DNA of 64,000 nucleotides. It comes from JACCWM01 sp040393065. GTDB lineage: Bacteria > Myxococcota_A > Bradymonadia > Bradymonadales > Bradymonadaceae. The notes below the pieces were generated by a model. It did no database searches. It saw only the letters and a program-made list of their open reading frames with translations, and was not told the DNA's origin. The position numbers were made by a program, and so were the translations under genes. Shown here in pieces: positions 62,864 through 64,000 of the stretch. Position 1 is the stretch's first letter. Every line of letters starts with the position of its first letter. The stretch lies in NCBI GenBank assembly GCA_040393065.1, contig JBEBUW010000001.1:1-64000 (forward strand), read 5' to 3'.

Positions 62864-63592
62864 GTAACGATACCTTGGGGACACAACCTCGCCATTATAA
62901 GTAAATGTAAAAGTCACACCGAAGCTTTGTATTATGTAGAGCAAACCCAGGCGCATGGTTGGAGCCGTGCGGTGCTCACCCACCAGATCGAAAGCGAGTT
63001 ATGGCAGCGCGAAGGTAAAGCTATCAGTAATTTCGATCAGACATTACCGGTGCCTCAGTCTGATCTTGCCGTTCAAGTGCTCAAAGATCCGTATGTGTTT
63101 GATTTCCTCTCATTGACGCCTGAGCACAACGAGCGTGAGCTGGAAGCAGCGCTGATTGAACATATCACGCAGTTTTTATTAGAGCTGGGCGCTGGCTTTG
63201 CCTATATGGGCCGTCAGGTACCACTACAAGTTGGGGAGCGTGAATTCTTTCTCGATCTGCTTTTCTACCATACCCGTTTGCATTGTTATGTGGTGGTAGA
63301 GCTGAAAGTTGTAGATTTTGAACCTGAGTTCGCCGGTAAGTTGAATTTCTATCTGAAAGCTGTGGACGAACAATTGCGCAGTGAACAGGACGCACCCAGC
63401 ATTGGTTTGTTGTTATGCAAAAGCAAAGATCGATTGGTGGCGGAATATGCTCTGTCCGATATTCACAAGCCATTGGGTGTGGCCAGTTATGAGTTGTCGC
63501 ACAAGCTACCCGAAGCTTTGCAGGGTAAGTTGCCTTCTATTGAAGCCCTGGAGGCGGAATTGGCGGGAGAGCTTGAGGGAGATGATGAATAA
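62861..63592 (+). pseudogene. 5'-truncated DUF1016 (YhcG) PD-(D/E)xK nuclease gene
   Basis: About 243 codons, opening only with a TTG inside the palindrome. The chain begins in mid-family (IPWGHNLAIISKCK), lacking about 100 N-terminal residues, then matches the rest closely: GWSRAVLTHQIE, SDLAVQVLKDPYVFDFL, EHITQFLLELGAGFAYMGRQV, FFLDLLFYHTRLHCYVVVELK (nuclease core), FAGKLNFYLKAVDEQL, PSIGLLLCKSKD. DUF1016 genes often sit inside type I RM operons. Base composition is more AT-rich than the neighbours. Its end overlaps the hsdS remnant. Confidence 0.85.
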
Positions 63593-63629
63593 GTGGCAAA
63601 TACGTACACTTGAAGAATGTGCAACATGA
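63582..63629 (+). pseudogene. hsdS start remnant
   Basis: Fifteen codons, MMNKWQIRTLEECAT, then a stop. The form 'M..KWxIxTLxExC' and the overlap with the DUF1016 stop are how type I specificity subunits (hsdS) begin. The rest of the gene is gone. Confidence 0.55.
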
Positions 63630-63762
63630 TGTTCGAGCGTTGGGTGAGGCTCCGGTTGAGTTTGCGGTGGGGGATGAGAATCGGATGGATCTGGTGAGTG
63701 TGATCAATTTCGTGGAGCCAGCGAATAATGAGTTTCTGGTGGTGGGTCAGTTGTCGGTGTAG
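63619..63762 (+). pseudogene. hsdR N-terminal fragment
   Basis: An open frame reads VEFAVGDENRMDLVSVINF then VEPANNEFLVVGQLSV and stops at TAG (63760-63762). This is the N-terminal signature of type I restriction subunits (VRLIDFENPENNDFLVVNQFTV-like). The match is cut off exactly where the right repeat copy starts. It lies in a different frame from the hsdS remnant and has no start. Confidence 0.65.
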
Positions 63763-63764
63763 GG

Positions 63765-63900
63765 CTCGACACTTTCAGCGAACCGCCAGGGACTGATGCG
63801 CCCGGCGCGTACGCGAGCCGCGTTAAGATAAGTGACGGGCTGGTGGTCGGGGTTCGGAGGCGTGCCGCCATACGTGCCGGCGTGAAAAGACGGGGGGTTG
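63765..63900. repeat. Right copy of the duplicated repeat element
   Basis: 63765-63795 matches 62393-62423 at 29 of 31 positions, and 63801-63900 matches parts of 62628-62773 (CCCGGCGCGTACGCG; GTGACGGGCTGGTGGTCG; GGCGTGAAAAGACGGGGG). It lacks the CCCGGC units and one 42-bp unit present on the left. Confidence 0.82.
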
Positions 63901-63913
63901 AGGGTTTTACGGC

Positions 63914-64000
63914 GTGCTGTTTTCGAACAAATCAGGCGAGGAAGGTTTCCAGCTGAAGGTCGCTGCATTCTACGCTAACATGGCGCGGTATTGGGCAATG
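63914..64000 (+). other. Possible partial coding region at the right edge
   Basis: From a GTG at 63914 the frame stays open to the window end, reading VLFSNKSGEEGFQLKVAAFYANMARYWAM. It looks protein-like but cannot be identified from 29 codons. Confidence 0.3.

Overview
The window is about 64 kb of chromosome from a Gram-negative bacterium with moderately high GC. It most resembles a deltaproteobacterial/Myxococcota-type genome, perhaps near the Bradymonadales. That placement is an inference. It rests on many lipoproteins with Cys-rich 'C..D.DC..G..C' modules, MopE-type metal-binding motifs (DxDxDG...DCDD), a lamin-tail-domain lipoprotein, a membrane-anchored Ser/Thr kinase, a tandem PilZ protein, a degenerate DnaJ protein and a Cys-rich ferrochelatase. 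No rRNA, tRNA, CRISPR array or intact transposase was seen.

Layout. 1-2401: a 43-bp repeat array, then a three-gene minus-strand operon of secreted proteins joined by ATGA overlaps. 2487-6851 (minus): mpl (murein peptide recycling), a tandem PilZ protein and a Ser/Thr kinase. 7082-9968 (plus): an XPB-like helicase and a Bax1/DUF790-like nuclease. 10059-15468 (minus): two tandem glycosyltransferases, a VTT/DedA-type membrane protein and a DnaJ-like protein. 15699-20576 (plus): DUF2059 protein, lipase-like hydrolase, large surface lipoprotein, and a stand-alone degenerate restriction-like domain protein with a textbook promoter and terminator. 20656-22254 (minus): unknown 532-aa protein.

22713-32454 (minus) is a nine-gene tetrapyrrole operon, transcribed hemX-hemA-hemC-hemD-hemE-hemG-hemB-hemH-hemL. 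It holds every step from glutamyl-tRNA to protoheme except coproporphyrinogen oxidation. A nitrilase-family gene follows. 34240-42894 (plus) is the conserved rimP-nusA-ylxR-infB-rbfA-nrnA-truB transcription/translation operon, preceded by an orphan terminator in its leader region. 43314-44387 encodes a saccharopine-dehydrogenase-like enzyme.

45031-57846 (plus) is a surface-protein island: two near-identical 1.1-kb-residue MopE/glycine-rich lipoproteins, a 1463-aa coiled-coil lipoprotein, a small lipoprotein and a membrane protein. 57932-62346 holds a shortened GMC oxidoreductase, DUF2218, a large membrane protein and an unknown protein. The right end is a degraded type I restriction-modification remnant (DUF1016 nuclease, hsdS start, hsdR piece) bracketed by a duplicated repeat element.

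The most unusual theme is non-coding. At least five intergenic loci carry arrays with an exact or near-exact 42-43-bp period but unrelated sequences, most containing a short palindrome in the unit.
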